From NCBI RefSeq assembly GCF_000382165.1, contig NZ_KB907710.1, positions 1-64,000 on the forward strand: a DNA stretch of 64,000 bases. Direction: 5' to 3'. The notes beneath the pieces are model-generated. The model saw nothing but the letters and a program-made list of their open reading frames with translations, made no database searches and was not told the origin of the DNA. This DNA is from Arsukibacterium perlucidum DSM 18276 (GTDB lineage Bacteria; Pseudomonadota; Gammaproteobacteria; Enterobacterales; Alteromonadaceae). The translations under genes were made by a program, and so were the position numbers. Positions 50,464 to 60,373 of the stretch are shown piece after piece (the first letter of the stretch is position 1; the number at the start of each line of letters is the position of its first letter).

Positions 50464-52110
50464 ATGACAGAACCGACAAAACGGCTGGCTGCCGCCTCTG
50501 AAGATGCACTCTGGCGTATCTTTACGGTACCGGAGGCGCCGGATTCCACCCTAAGTATTATTGAACAGAATCTGTCACAGAATCTGGCCGGCTTTCTGCG
50601 GGAAAGTATTGTCGCGCTGGAAAAACCGTTGTGGCAAATCGAGCGGGATTTTCAGGCCCATCAAATTCCATTGTCGCCGCAGTTTGTGTCCGATTATGCC
50701 GAAAGCATAATGCAAAAACTGGTTGCGCACTCAGTGCATACCGCCTCTCCCAGCTTTATTGGTCATATGACCTCAGCTTTACCGTACTTTGTGCTGCCGT
50801 TGTCGAAAATGATGGTAGGGCTGAACCAGAACCTGGTGAAAATTGAAACCTCCAAAGCCTTCACCCCGCTGGAGCGTCAGGTATTGGGGATGATGCATCA
50901 TCTGGTTTATGGCGAGAAAGACAATTTTTATAAAAAGTGGATGCACAGTGCCAATCACTCGTTAGGTGCTTTTTGCTCCGGCGGTACCGTCGCTAATATT
51001 ACAGCGTTATGGATTGCCCGCAACCGTCTGCTTAAAGCTGATGGCGACTTTAAAGGCATTGCCAGAGAGGGCTTATTCCGGGCCTTAAAGCACTATGGTT
51101 ACGATGGTTTGGCTATTGTCGTATCAGAGCGGGGCCACTATTCACTGGGTAAAGCCGCCGATGTGCTGGGTATTGGCCGCGATTATGTGGTCAGCGTGAA
51201 AACCGACGCAGATAACAAAGTTGATGTGGCGCAAATGCAGCAGGTGTTAACTGAGCTAAATGCGAAAAATATCAAGGTACTGGCGATAGTCGGCGTGGCC
51301 GGTACCACTGAAACCGGTAATATTGACCCCTTAACCCAGCTTGCTGATTTAGCCGAACAATTTCAGTGTCATTTTCACGTGGATGCTGCCTGGGGTGGTG
51401 CGACCTTGTTATCAGATCAATACCGCCATTTAATGGCCGGTATTGAACGGGCCGACTCTGTAACAATTGACGCCCATAAACAAATGTACGTGCCAATGGG
51501 CGCAGGTATGGTGGTGTTTAAGCATCCGTCATCGGCCCATGCTATTGAACATCATGCTGAATACATTTTGCGCAAAGGCTCAAAAGATTTAGGCAGCCAG
51601 ACCCTCGAAGGCTCGCGCCCCGGTATGGCGATGCTGGTGCATGCCTGTTTGCAGGTGATTGGCCGCGATGGCTATGAAATTCTGATTAACCGCTCGCTGG
51701 AAAAAGCCCGCTACTTCGCCACCTTAATTGAGCATAATATTGATTTTGAGCTGATTACAGCGCCAGAGCTCTGTCTGCTAACCTATCGCTATGTACCGGC
51801 CCAGGTGCAAAAAGCCATGGCTCTTGCCAGTAGTGAACAGCGCCAGCAGTTTAATGAGCTGCTAAATGGCCTGACTAAATTTATTCAGAAACGGCAGCGG
51901 GAAGAGGGTAAGTCGTTTGTCTCGCGGACCCGCTTAACCCCGGCAGCTTACGATCGGCAGGAAACCATCGTGTTCCGGGTGGTACTGGCGAACCCGCTGA
52001 CCACCGAGCAAATTCTGCATGACGTTTTGGTGGAGCAGGATCAGATAGCCCAGCAAAATAAAGAGTTTTATCCTAAGTTATTGCAGCTGGCTAAAACGCT
52101 GACAGGCTGA
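50464..52110 (+). CDS. panP: PLP-dependent aspartate 1-decarboxylase PanP
   Basis: PanP makes beta-alanine from aspartate for pantothenate in bacteria such as Vibrio and Shewanella, replacing the pyruvoyl enzyme PanD. The 548 residues belong to the group II decarboxylases: HASP-like ASPSFIGHM, GTVANITALW, HVDAAWGGA with the PLP aspartate, and the Schiff-base lysine in DAHKQMYVPMG. The N-terminal LAAASEDALWRIFTVPE also fits this subfamily. No pan genes are adjacent, so the assignment rests on the sequence family. The 154-bp gap before it shows no clear promoter. Confidence 0.88.
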   Translation: MTEPTKRLAAASEDALWRIFTVPEAPDSTLSIIEQNLSQNLAGFLRESIVALEKPLWQIERDFQAHQIPLSPQFVSDYAESIMQKLVAHSVHTASPSFIGHMTSALPYFVLPLSKMMVGLNQNLVKIETSKAFTPLERQVLGMMHHLVYGEKDNFYKKWMHSANHSLGAFCSGGTVANITALWIARNRLLKADGDFKGIAREGLFRALKHYGYDGLAIVVSERGHYSLGKAADVLGIGRDYVVSVKTDADNKVDVAQMQQVLTELNAKNIKVLAIVGVAGTTETGNIDPLTQLADLAEQFQCHFHVDAAWGGATLLSDQYRHLMAGIERADSVTIDAHKQMYVPMGAGMVVFKHPSSAHAIEHHAEYILRKGSKDLGSQTLEGSRPGMAMLVHACLQVIGRDGYEILINRSLEKARYFATLIEHNIDFELITAPELCLLTYRYVPAQVQKAMALASSEQRQQFNELLNGLTKFIQKRQREEGKSFVSRTRLTPAAYDRQETIVFRVVLANPLTTEQILHDVLVEQDQIAQQNKEFYPKLLQLAKTLTG

Positions 52111-52115
52111 TAGTT

Positions 52116-53117
52116 ATGGGTGCGAAATCCCGACGTAACATTGTTATGGCACTAATTATTACGACGTTGGTTTTTGTCGCAATTTTTGTTGTAATTGTTG
52201 TGTTGAGGATGGTTTATCCAGGTGATAAAGCAGCAACCGCTACTGAATCGTTGCGGGTATCAACAGAAAAGAGAGTAACAGCGCCAGATGTTGTGCCCCC
52301 TGATACTGGTGACACCGGCAAACCGTTAGCAGCAAATCCGCCTGAGCAAGAGAATATGGCAGTTTTGCGTGCTGATATCTCGGCTAAACCGGAACAGCCA
52401 ATAGCAAATCAAAACTGCCAGACACTACTGCAAGCATTGCAAAGCCATCCGGCCAGAGATCAGTTTCAGGACTGGTATCAACAAGAACTGTCTGCCGATT
52501 TGCATGACAGCTACTACCAGCGGCTTAGTATGGAGGAGTTGCTGCAACAAGCACAAGCAGCTGATATTCATGCTATGCGCATGCTGGCTGAGAAATATTT
52601 CCGTTACGCCCGGTTTCAGCGCTACGACCAGCCAGTTGAACAGCAACAACAAGCGGTTCTGGATCGTTCAGCGCTGGCTCAAGCACGCTACTGGGCTGAA
52701 CAAACAGCACTTCATGGATACGGCGGAGCATTTATGCTGTTAGCCGGAATGTATTTTGTAGAATTGGAAGACTTCAATCGGCGGTTAATATCAGCACAGC
52801 AACAACAGGCTCTGGCAGAACAAATTAACGATACTGAACTGATGATAAGGGCTTATTTATCGTTGTCTATTGAGGTAATGCCGCAGTTACATGACTTACT
52901 ATACCCTGTACGCCACCATTTGCAGCAATCACCGTTGCCTGCTGAGGACCGCGCTCTGTTCGATGACATTTTTCAGAACTTATTCCAGGAGTGGCAATAT
53001 AAACGTGCCCTGCTGGGGTTGGCTCCAGAGCTGGAGTTTTTTATGCCAGCTGAGGTTGAGTCGTATATCCAGCTGGAAAACGAGCTACACAAATGCAATA
53101 GCCAGTTAGCTGATTAA
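52116..53117 (+). CDS. Hypothetical membrane-anchored helical-repeat protein
   Basis: I do not recognise this 333-residue protein. It has an N-terminal membrane anchor (about residues 10-33), a Pro/Thr-rich linker (about 35-95), and a helical domain from about 100 on. Segments such as AADIHAMRMLAEKYFRYA and QTALHGYGGAFMLLAGMYF resemble degenerate Sel1-like or TPR-like repeats. It begins 5 bp after panP and so is probably cotranscribed. The last 12 bp overlap the convergent frdD. Confidence 0.7.
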   Translation: MGAKSRRNIVMALIITTLVFVAIFVVIVVLRMVYPGDKAATATESLRVSTEKRVTAPDVVPPDTGDTGKPLAANPPEQENMAVLRADISAKPEQPIANQNCQTLLQALQSHPARDQFQDWYQQELSADLHDSYYQRLSMEELLQQAQAADIHAMRMLAEKYFRYARFQRYDQPVEQQQQAVLDRSALAQARYWAEQTALHGYGGAFMLLAGMYFVELEDFNRRLISAQQQQALAEQINDTELMIRAYLSLSIEVMPQLHDLLYPVRHHLQQSPLPAEDRALFDDIFQNLFQEWQYKRALLGLAPELEFFMPAEVESYIQLENELHKCNSQLAD

Positions 53118-53480
53118 GTATAGTGCCAATAAGCTGATTACAGCCGCACTGCCATAACACAGCACTTTGCTGAGCAAACCGCCGCCCAGCTGAAGATCGT
53201 GTAAGCCATGATGGATCCGATGCGCCGCGTGAAACAGCGGTAAGCAAATTACGCTACCGACAAAAGCTAACCCGGCCAGACCCCACAGCGATTGGTAGAG
53301 TAATTCTGATATGCGTGGATAGCTCAGGCTATCGGCTGTAATTACGCCCAGTGCCGGTAACAAAGCCAATGCCAGAATGGCTCCGGGTACTACCACCGCA
53401 AAACAGACGCCACCAGCGCTGAATAAGGCCCACCATACCGGCTCGTCGGAACGTTTTGGTGGCGCATTTTTTTGTATCAT
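53106..53480 (-). CDS. frdD: Fumarate reductase membrane subunit FrdD
   Basis: FrdD is one of the two membrane anchors of quinol:fumarate reductase. The 124 residues include PKRSDEPVWWALFSAGG, close to the PKRSDEPVFWGLFGAGG of the E. coli protein, and HRIHHGLHDLQ, with three hydrophobic segments. The ATG at 53480 is supported by its ATGA overlap with the frdC stop and by GGGAGG six bases upstream. The 3' end overlaps the convergent panP-linked gene by 12 bp. Confidence 0.92.
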   Translation of the reverse strand: MIQKNAPPKRSDEPVWWALFSAGGVCFAVVVPGAILALALLPALGVITADSLSYPRISELLYQSLWGLAGLAFVGSVICLPLFHAAHRIHHGLHDLQLGGGLLSKVLCYGSAAVISLLALYLIS

Positions 53481-53869
53481 AGCCATCCTCCCAACAGTAA
53501 AACCAAGCCGGTTGCCACCAGCAAGGTGGCCAGCCACTGGCCGGCGATCATTAAACCGGGCCGCGCCAGCGGCATCACTCTTGGAAATAACTCAAAAAAG
53601 GTTTTAGCGTGAAATAAGCTGGCAATAAACGCCAGCAGGTTAAGCAGCACCACCCAGGGCTGGGCCATAAACGCCAGCCAGTGTTGCCACTGCACTTCAC
53701 CCAGGTTAAGGCAATACAAGCCATATAGCAGACAGCCAATAAAGAACAGTAACGGCAGTACGGTCGCTTCGCGCAGCATATACATTTGGAAATAACGGTG
53801 CTGCAGCCACCAGGTGCGTGCCATTACTGGCTGATAGGGGCCGGGCGCTGATTTTTTCTTAACTACCAT
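53477..53869 (-). CDS. frdC: Fumarate reductase membrane subunit FrdC
   Basis: FrdC anchors the fumarate reductase complex and helps bind menaquinol. The 130 residues contain PYQPVMARTWWLQ, YMLREATVLPLLFF and LFHAKTFFELFPRVM, which align in order with the E. coli protein (RPMTSTWW, YMLREGTAVP, LHTKTWFELAPK). Three membrane segments are evident. The ATG at 53869 is slightly favoured over the one at 53878, which touches the AAGG ribosome-binding site. Confidence 0.92.
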   Translation of the reverse strand: MVVKKKSAPGPYQPVMARTWWLQHRYFQMYMLREATVLPLLFFIGCLLYGLYCLNLGEVQWQHWLAFMAQPWVVLLNLLAFIASLFHAKTFFELFPRVMPLARPGLMIAGQWLATLLVATGLVLLLGGWL

Positions 53870-53880
53870 GGCTGCCATCC

Positions 53881-54591
53881 TTAAGGTTTAAACATGCTGA
53901 TAATAAAATCGCCGGCCGAGGCCACTTTGCCCTGATTAATGGCCGCTGCCGGGTCGACTTTTTTCGGGCAGACTTCAGAGCAAAAACCGACAAAGGTGCA
54001 ACCCCATACCCCGTTTTTGCTATTGAGTTCAGGCATCCGGGCGGCTTTGCCCTGATCGCGGCTGTCCAGGTTATAGCGCTGGGCCAGGGTGATGGCCGCC
54101 GGCCCCAGAAACTCGGGGTTTAAGCCAAACTGCGGACAGGCCGAGTAACATAAACCGCAGTTAATGCAGTTGGCAAACTGCTGGTATTTGGCCAGTTGCG
54201 CCGGCGTTTGCCGGTGAGGCTCAGCATTTTGCTGATCGTTAATTAAATAGGGCTTTACTGCGCTTAAGTGGGCTAAGAACGGCTGCATATCGACGATTAA
54301 ATCTTTCTCTACCACAAAATGCGCCAGCGCGCTGACGGTCACTTCATCAGGATAATCCCGCAAAAATGTTTTGCAGCCCAGTTTGGGTATGCCGTTCACC
54401 ATTACGCCGCAAGAGCCGCATATCGCCATCCGGCACGACCAGCGAAAGCCCAGGCTTGGGTCCTGCTGCTGCACCTGGAGCAGCGCATCGAGCACTGAGG
54501 TGCTGTGATCGCTGTCTACCTGAAATGCCTGTAATTGCGGCTGGCTGTCTTGTTCGGGGTTATAACGGGCGATGTTGATGGTTTTGCTCAT
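53881..54591 (-). CDS. frdB: Fumarate reductase iron-sulfur subunit FrdB
   Basis: FrdB carries electrons from menaquinol to the flavin subunit. The 236 residues contain the [2Fe-2S] site [15 protein letters not shown], then [12 protein letters not shown] and [17 protein letters not shown] for the [4Fe-4S] and [3Fe-4S] clusters. The last motif follows the fumarate reductase type. The ATG overlaps the frdA stop (ATGA, 54588-54591), so translation is coupled. Confidence 0.95.
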   Translation of the reverse strand: MSKTINIARYNPEQDSQPQLQAFQVDSDHSTSVLDALLQVQQQDPSLGFRWSCRMAICGSCGVMVNGIPKLGCKTFLRDYPDEVTVSALAHFVVEKDLIVDMQPFLAHLSAVKPYLINDQQNAEPHRQTPAQLAKYQQFANCINCGLCYSACPQFGLNPEFLGPAAITLAQRYNLDSRDQGKAARMPELNSKNGVWGCTFVGFCSEVCPKKVDPAAAINQGKVASAGDFIISMFKP

Positions 54592-56384
54592 ACGTTGCTC
54601 CCTGCTGAACCACTCCCTGCAAGACCACTCCCTTTAGCGCCATAGTGGCGCTCAGCCGGCGGCAAGCTGGTTATTTTTACTGGTTGCCAGCTAATCATCG
54701 TATTGCCATCGGGCTGGCGGATTGCCAGGCTGTGCGTTAAGAAGTCGTTGTCATTGCGTTTTGTCATACCCTCATCCAGCCGCTGATGGGCGCCGCGCGA
54801 CTCGGTGCGGGCCAGCGCGCTGCGGCAAATAGTTTCTGCCACATCGAGGCCAAACCCCAGCTCCAGATGTTGCAACAAGGTACTGTTATAAACTTTACTG
54901 TTATCAGTTACTTTTAGCTGCTGATAGCGGGTTTTTAGCGCCTGCAGGGTGTCGAGACACGATTGCATACCGGCGTTGTCACGATAAATGCCGCAGCCTT
55001 GCTCCATGGCCAGAGTGAGCTCTGTGCGAATGGCATGGACAGTGTCATCACAACTGTCAGCAAATAAATTGCCGATATAGTTTTGCTGCTGCTCACTTTG
55101 CACCGCGACTGCGCTCAACGGTGGCAGGTTCGCCTGCAGTGCCAGCGCTGCGGCTTGTTCACCGGCCACTTTGCCAAATACCAGCAGCTCAGATAATGAA
55201 TTAGACCCCAACCGGTTGGCGCCATGTAAGCCCACCGAGGCACATTCACCCACCGCAAACAAACCAGCAATGCTGGTCTGGCAGTTAATGTCGGTTAAAA
55301 TGCCACCCATGGTGTAATGTACGGCCGGGCGAATTGGAATAGGGGCGGTGGCAGGGTCAATATTGACATAGGCCTTGGCCAGTTCGCAGATAAAGGGCAG
55401 CCGGCTGGCTAAATGGGCTTTACCAAGATGGCGTAAATCCAGGTACACCACGGCATGACCCTGATAATCGGCGGTTAAGCCAAGTTGCTGTTGCTGCCAG
55501 AAAGCCTGGGAGAGTTTATCGCGTGGCCCCAGCTCCATATATTTATTCTGTGGCTGGCCGGCCGGGGTTACCGGGCCCAGGCCATAATCCTGTAAGTACC
55601 GGTAGCCGTCTTTATTCAGTAAAATCCCGCCTTCACCACGACAGGCTTCGGTAATTAAAATGCCACTGCCCGGCAAGCCGGTGGGGTGATATTGCACAAA
55701 CTCCATGTCGCGCAGTGCCACACCATGGCGATAAGCCAGCGCCATACCGTCACCGGTAACAATGCCACCGTTGGTATTGTAATGAAACACCCGGCCGGCC
55801 CCGCCGGTAGCGAGAATAACGGCTTTAGCCATTATCTGTACCAGCTTGCCGCTGCTGAAATCAATGGCCAGCACGCCGGCAATTTGCTGTTCAACCACTA
55901 ACAGGTCAACCACAAAGTATTCGTCAAAGCGCTTGATGGCAGGGTAACGCAGCGAGGTTTGAAACAAGGTATGCAAAATATGAAAGCCGGTTTTATCGGC
56001 AGCAAACCAGGTGCGCTCAGTTTTCATGCCACCAAAACGGCGAACTTGCACCTTACCATCGGTTTTACGACTCCAGGGGCAGCCCCAGCGTTCTAATTGC
56101 ACCAGCTCCTGATAAGCGTGAGCAACAAAATACTCCACCACATCCTGCTCGGCCAGCCAGTCGCTGCCGCTTACCGTGTCCTGAAAATGAGCTGCCAGGC
56201 TGTCTTCATCCAGGGTTACTGCTGCCGCACCACCTTCGGCAGCAACGGTATGTGAGCGCATCGGGTAAACTTTGGAAAGCAATGCCACCTGCAAGCCCGG
56301 ACTGGCTTCAGCGGCAGCGATAGCTGCCCGTAAGCCGGCGCCACCGCCACCCACTACAATAATGTCCTGCTGTAATTGTTGCAT
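54588..56384 (-). CDS. frdA: Fumarate reductase flavoprotein subunit FrdA
   Basis: FrdA carries covalent FAD and the fumarate-binding site. The 598 residues begin [18 protein letters not shown], with the flavin-linking histidine in [11 protein letters not shown] near residue 45, the active-site arginine in [11 protein letters not shown] near 246-250, and [14 protein letters not shown]. It could in principle act as succinate dehydrogenase, but the neighbouring FrdC/FrdD anchors and the quinone enzyme favour fumarate reduction. It starts 16 bp after the prenyltransferase gene. Confidence 0.95.
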   Translation of the reverse strand: MQQLQQDIIVVGGGGAGLRAAIAAAEASPGLQVALLSKVYPMRSHTVAAEGGAAAVTLDEDSLAAHFQDTVSGSDWLAEQDVVEYFVAHAYQELVQLERWGCPWSRKTDGKVQVRRFGGMKTERTWFAADKTGFHILHTLFQTSLRYPAIKRFDEYFVVDLLVVEQQIAGVLAIDFSSGKLVQIMAKAVILATGGAGRVFHYNTNGGIVTGDGMALAYRHGVALRDMEFVQYHPTGLPGSGILITEACRGEGGILLNKDGYRYLQDYGLGPVTPAGQPQNKYMELGPRDKLSQAFWQQQQLGLTADYQGHAVVYLDLRHLGKAHLASRLPFICELAKAYVNIDPATAPIPIRPAVHYTMGGILTDINCQTSIAGLFAVGECASVGLHGANRLGSNSLSELLVFGKVAGEQAAALALQANLPPLSAVAVQSEQQQNYIGNLFADSCDDTVHAIRTELTLAMEQGCGIYRDNAGMQSCLDTLQALKTRYQQLKVTDNSKVYNSTLLQHLELGFGLDVAETICRSALARTESRGAHQRLDEGMTKRNDNDFLTHSLAIRQPDGNTMISWQPVKITSLPPAERHYGAKGSGLAGSGSAGSNV

Positions 56385-56399
56385 TGGTTGTCCTTAACG

Positions 56400-57296
56400 T
56401 CAGGTTGGGCCGGCCCACAGTAGCCCGGCCAGTAATAATAGTGGGTAAAGATGACATAGCAGTACATTTAAGCCCAGATAAGGCTGCAGTTGCTGCGGCT
56501 TATCAGCAAAGCGAAATAGCCCTGGCAGCAACTTGGCTACCAGCCCAAGGGTAAGTAGCGCCAGTAAACACTGCCAGGGCAGAATGTTGCTGATTACACC
56601 GGCAAGCAGCAGCAGATAACTTAGTAATAACAGTAAGGTATAAACACTGGCACTGTGGCGCCGGCCAATAACAATAGGTAAATGGCGCCGGCCAACCTGG
56701 CGGTCTGCCTCGACGTCGGGAAACTGGTTTAAAAGCAGTAAATTACTGATCAGCAAAGTCATAATAAAGGCCAGCAGCCAGGCTGTGGCGCTAACACTGC
56801 CAGCGAGCACCCAGTAGCTACCCAGAGTCATAAAAATTCCAAAACCAATGCCCGGCGCCAGTAAACAGAGCAATGGCCAGCGGTTAATGTGCCGGGTGTA
56901 GCCGTAAATAAGCGCCACTCCGGGTATGCCAATAAGTAGCGGTTGCCAGTTAAGCTGATAACTCAGATATAAACCGCCAGCAATTAACAGCAACATGCTG
57001 ACTATGGCCAGCGTCAACGCCAGATTTGCCGCAGCCGGATGCTGGATCAGGGTGCCACTGCCACCGCTGAATGGCGTGCGGTTGGTTAAAAAATCAAGGC
57101 CCGATTTAAAATCAAGGTATTCATTCAGCGCATTGACACTTATATGGGCGCATAATCCCATGGCAGTAACCAGTGTCAACAAGCCAGGCGATAACAGATG
57201 GCCGGCATGCCAGCTGGCCCCTGCTGCAAGGGCTATACACACCAGCGTCAGGCTTAAGAAGTTGACACGTGCTACGCCGCAAAGCTGTTTAAGCAA
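56400..57296 (-). CDS. UbiA-family prenyltransferase, MenA-like
   Basis: This 298-residue membrane protein has about eight to nine hydrophobic segments and the two Asp-rich motifs of aromatic prenyltransferases: NEYLDFKSGLDF near residue 60, followed by TPFSGGSGTLI, and FPDVEADRQVGRRHL near residue 195. These match 1,4-dihydroxy-2-naphthoate prenyltransferases (MenA) better than UbiA (inference). MenA makes demethylmenaquinone, the electron donor for fumarate reductase, which fits its place as the first gene of an operon with frdABCD. A TTG start has AGGAG six bases upstream. No other men gene is visible. Confidence 0.82.
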   Translation of the reverse strand: MLKQLCGVARVNFLSLTLVCIALAAGASWHAGHLLSPGLLTLVTAMGLCAHISVNALNEYLDFKSGLDFLTNRTPFSGGSGTLIQHPAAANLALTLAIVSMLLLIAGGLYLSYQLNWQPLLIGIPGVALIYGYTRHINRWPLLCLLAPGIGFGIFMTLGSYWVLAGSVSATAWLLAFIMTLLISNLLLLNQFPDVEADRQVGRRHLPIVIGRRHSASVYTLLLLLSYLLLLAGVISNILPWQCLLALLTLGLVAKLLPGLFRFADKPQQLQPYLGLNVLLCHLYPLLLLAGLLWAGPT

Positions 57297-57458
57297 ACAA
57301 CACTCCTGTAAAACATATTTGCTACAGAGTATAGCCGGCTGGCAGCTTGCAGCTTGATCTGCGACATTTTTTTCGCATTTATGTTGTAAACTAATGATGA
57401 ATTGCTATTGTCGGGGCAGTGCTGGACCGTCTGGCCCATACCAAATTAAGGAACCCTT

Positions 57459-58094
57459 ATGCGTACACTATTACTGGTTATGTCATTGCTTTTGCTGGCA
57501 GGTTGCCAGAGTGCCTACTACTCCACTATGGAAAAAGTAGGCGTGCATAAACGCGATATTCTGGCCGACCGGGTAGATAAGGCCCAGAACGCGCAACAAG
57601 ATGCCCAGCAACAGTTTAAATCTGCCTTAGAGCAATTCAGTAGCCTGATTAAGTTTGATGGTGGTAGTTTGCAAAAACAGTATGAGCAGACAGATGAGCA
57701 GTATCAGGCCTGTAACGAAGCTGCCGCCAATGTTTCAGAGCGGATCAACAGCATTGAGGATGTGGCAGAAGCCTTGTTTGATGAATGGCAGGATGAACTG
57801 GATATGTATACCAATCCGAAGCTGAAACAGGACAGCAAAGCGAAGCTGAACTCGACCCAGCGCCAGTACAAGCAACTACTCAGTACCATGCGCCAGGCAG
57901 AAAGTTCTATGGCGCCGGTGTTGGATAGCCTGCGGGATAATAGTTTGTATTTGAAGCATAATCTGAACGCGCAGGCGATAGGTGCCTTGCGTAGTGAGTT
58001 CGCTACTGTCGAACGGGACATTACCCTGCTGATCAGCAACATGAATAAAGCTATAAGTGAATCACAGCAGTTTATTGCTACCCTTAAACAATAG
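57459..58094 (+). CDS. DUF2959 family lipoprotein
   Basis: The 211-residue precursor has a lipobox (LLLLAGCQS, cysteine near residue 16). The mature part is a long, mostly helical coiled coil with YSTMEKVGVHKRDILADRV, SLIKFDGGSLQKQYEQ and NSIEDVAEALFDEW, typical of DUF2959. Function is unknown. AAGGAA precedes the ATG. It is divergent from the menA-frd operon across 162 bp. Confidence 0.85.
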   Translation: MRTLLLVMSLLLLAGCQSAYYSTMEKVGVHKRDILADRVDKAQNAQQDAQQQFKSALEQFSSLIKFDGGSLQKQYEQTDEQYQACNEAAANVSERINSIEDVAEALFDEWQDELDMYTNPKLKQDSKAKLNSTQRQYKQLLSTMRQAESSMAPVLDSLRDNSLYLKHNLNAQAIGALRSEFATVERDITLLISNMNKAISESQQFIATLKQ

Positions 58095-58154
58095 AGTCTG
58101 CGGACGCACTGGCGCGATTTGTTCATTTAAATTTAATCTAAACAGGAGAGTTCT

Positions 58155-58379
58155 ATGTCAGGTCAGGGATCTGGTGGCAATGTTATCGCTGCACTTTGCA
58201 ATATTTTTATACCGGGCCTGGGGCAACTAGTCCAGGGGCGGATATTAGCGGCACTACTGTTTTTTGTTATTTGTGCGGTAGGCTATGCGCTATGGTGGCT
58301 GATTATCCCCGCCATTATTGCGGCTATTGCCCATTTATGGGCGATTATTGATGCGGCTAAGTTCAGGGCCCGTTTTTAG
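58155..58379 (+). CDS. Small TM2-like membrane protein
   Basis: The 74-residue protein has a cytoplasmic Gly/Ser start, an IPGLGQLVQGR motif and two membrane segments (about residues 28-46 and 48-64). The N...PG.GQ...G pattern resembles TM2-like small membrane proteins of unknown role. CAGGAGAG lies upstream of the ATG. It may share a transcript with the DUF2959 gene. Confidence 0.75.
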   Translation: MSGQGSGGNVIAALCNIFIPGLGQLVQGRILAALLFFVICAVGYALWWLIIPAIIAAIAHLWAIIDAAKFRARF

Positions 58380-58462
58380 CGGTCAGCATGCTGACAAAGC
58401 CACTGTTAGCGTAAGTGAGTCGCTGCTAACTAAGTAAATTTTAATTTAATAAAAGAGCCACT

Positions 58463-60373
58463 ATGACCACGCCGCAAACGATTATTATCCTGATCTTGCT
58501 GGTTACTATCGGCATGTTTCTGTGGGGCCGCTGGCGCCATGACATGATAGCGCTGGCTGCTTTGCTGGCTTGTGTCGTTACCGGGGTAATCGACCCTGCT
58601 GTCGCTTTCAATGGCTTTGGTCACCCGGCAGTTATTACTGTTGCCTGTGTGCTGGTATTAAGTGCTGGTTTGCAGCGTTCGGGGGCGGTCGATGTCTTGG
58701 CTCGCCATGCTATGCCGAAAAATGCCGGCCTGATGGTCAGTATGGCGGCGCTGGTTGGTATCGGCGCTTTGTTGTCGGGTTTTATGAATAACGTGGGGGC
58801 ATTGGCTTTACTAATGCCGGTTGCCCTGCAGGTAGCTAACCGGTTAGAGGTGCCGCCGGGCCAGGTGCTGATGCCATTGGCGTTTGGTACTATTCTTGGA
58901 GGAATGACGACACTAATTGGTACGCCGCCTAATTTAATTGTGTCGGGCTTTCGGGCACAACAGGGCACTACTGGTTTTGCCATGTTTGATTTTACACCAG
59001 TAGGGTTCGCTGTGGCGCTGACAGGTTGCATATTTGTGGTGCTGGCCTGGCGCCTGGTGCCTGCACGGAAACAAGCCGGCACTGAAGGTTTTGAAACCGG
59101 AGCTTATCTTACTGAGGCTCGGGTAACTGAAAAAAGCAAAATTGTTGATATGCGTTTGTATGACATTGAAAAAGAGTTTGATGACAGCGGTGCGCAGATT
59201 GTCGGGCTTATCCGAAATAACGTTAAAATCAACGCGCCCAGCGGAGGCAGGGTTATCCGGGTTGGTGACATTTTGGTGTTGGAAGCAGAGGTCGATTCGC
59301 TAGGTGCAGTGTTGTCTACTCTGGGTCTGGAACTGGAAGAATCAAAAACAGTTGAAAAATCCGCTAAATCTGAATTAGCCGACAGCGATCAGACAAAACC
59401 TGAGCAAGAGAACAACAACGATAAGGGGCCTTCAGAGCCACATGCCCCCGGCAGTAAGCCACCGGAAAACAAAACGCAGGACAGCAAGCTGCAGGACAGT
59501 AAGCCGCAAAATTCTGAGGATATCGTGTTAATGGAACTGGTGGTGCGGCCAGAGTCAAATTTACAAGGTCGTTCAGCTACCAACATAATGCTGCGTTCCC
59601 GCTACAGTTTGAATTTACTGGCTGTGTCACGTGATGGTAACCGTTCTAAATCCCGTCTGCGAAATTTCAGAATGCAGGCAGGTGATTTATTATTGTTGCA
59701 AGGTACCAGTGAGAGTGTGTTGGAGTTCGCCAGTGATTATGGTTGTGTGCCACTGGCAAAAAGAGAACTGAAAATTCCGGATAAGAAACAAGCTGCCCTT
59801 GCGGGAATAATCATGTTTTTCGCTGTTGCCGGTGCGGCTTTTGGTTTGTTACCTGCAGCTATATCTTTCGCACTGGGTGTGCTGGCATCGATGGTCTTTA
59901 AAACCGTGCCGCCCCGTTCTGTATACAATACTATTGACTGGCCGGTAATCGTTTTACTGGCAGCACTTATCCCGGTAGCAGGAGCTATGGAGGCAACAGG
60001 TACGGCTGCCCTGATAGCCAGTTTACTAATGGAGTATGTTGCGCAGGGTAATGCGATAGTCGCTCTGGGGATGGTTTTGGTGATTACCATGTTTTTATCT
60101 GATCTGATGAATAACGCGGCAACGGCAGCAGTAATGTGTCCTATTGCTATTGGTGCAGCTATGACGCTGGGGGTCAATGCAGATTCATTCTTAATGGCAG
60201 TTGCAATTGGTGCATCCTGTGCGTTTTTAACGCCAATAGGTCACCAGAACAATACCCTCATTCTGGGGCCCGGTGGCTTTAAATTCAGTGATTACTGGCG
60301 CCTTGGCTTACCCCTGGAAATTCTGGTGGTGCTGGTCGCCTTGCCACTGCTTACGGTGTTCTGGCCACTATGA
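58463..60373 (+). CDS. SLC13-family permease with two RCK_C domains
   Basis: The 636-residue protein has N-terminal membrane helices (to about residue 205), two TrkA-C-like (RCK_C) domains (about 213-297 and 352-435), and a second set of membrane helices. The transporter hallmarks FMNNVGALALLMP and GTPPNLIVSG occur early, and DLMNNAATAAVMCP and TPIGHQNNTLILGP late. A polar linker (about 297-352) joins the two RCK_C domains and contains repeated QDSK units. The family moves dicarboxylates, sulfate or related anions with sodium; the substrate here is unknown. Its stop overlaps the next gene in ATGA. Confidence 0.88.
   Translation: MTTPQTIIILILLVTIGMFLWGRWRHDMIALAALLACVVTGVIDPAVAFNGFGHPAVITVACVLVLSAGLQRSGAVDVLARHAMPKNAGLMVSMAALVGIGALLSGFMNNVGALALLMPVALQVANRLEVPPGQVLMPLAFGTILGGMTTLIGTPPNLIVSGFRAQQGTTGFAMFDFTPVGFAVALTGCIFVVLAWRLVPARKQAGTEGFETGAYLTEARVTEKSKIVDMRLYDIEKEFDDSGAQIVGLIRNNVKINAPSGGRVIRVGDILVLEAEVDSLGAVLSTLGLELEESKTVEKSAKSELADSDQTKPEQENNNDKGPSEPHAPGSKPPENKTQDSKLQDSKPQNSEDIVLMELVVRPESNLQGRSATNIMLRSRYSLNLLAVSRDGNRSKSRLRNFRMQAGDLLLLQGTSESVLEFASDYGCVPLAKRELKIPDKKQAALAGIIMFFAVAGAAFGLLPAAISFALGVLASMVFKTVPPRSVYNTIDWPVIVLLAALIPVAGAMEATGTAALIASLLMEYVAQGNAIVALGMVLVITMFLSDLMNNAATAAVMCPIAIGAAMTLGVNADSFLMAVAIGASCAFLTPIGHQNNTLILGPGGFKFSDYWRLGLPLEILVVLVALPLLTVFWPL

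Noticed and set aside
57354-57367. Possible FNR site before the menA-frd operon
   Set aside because: TTGAT is present but the second half reads GACAT instead of ATCAA, so it is at best a half site.
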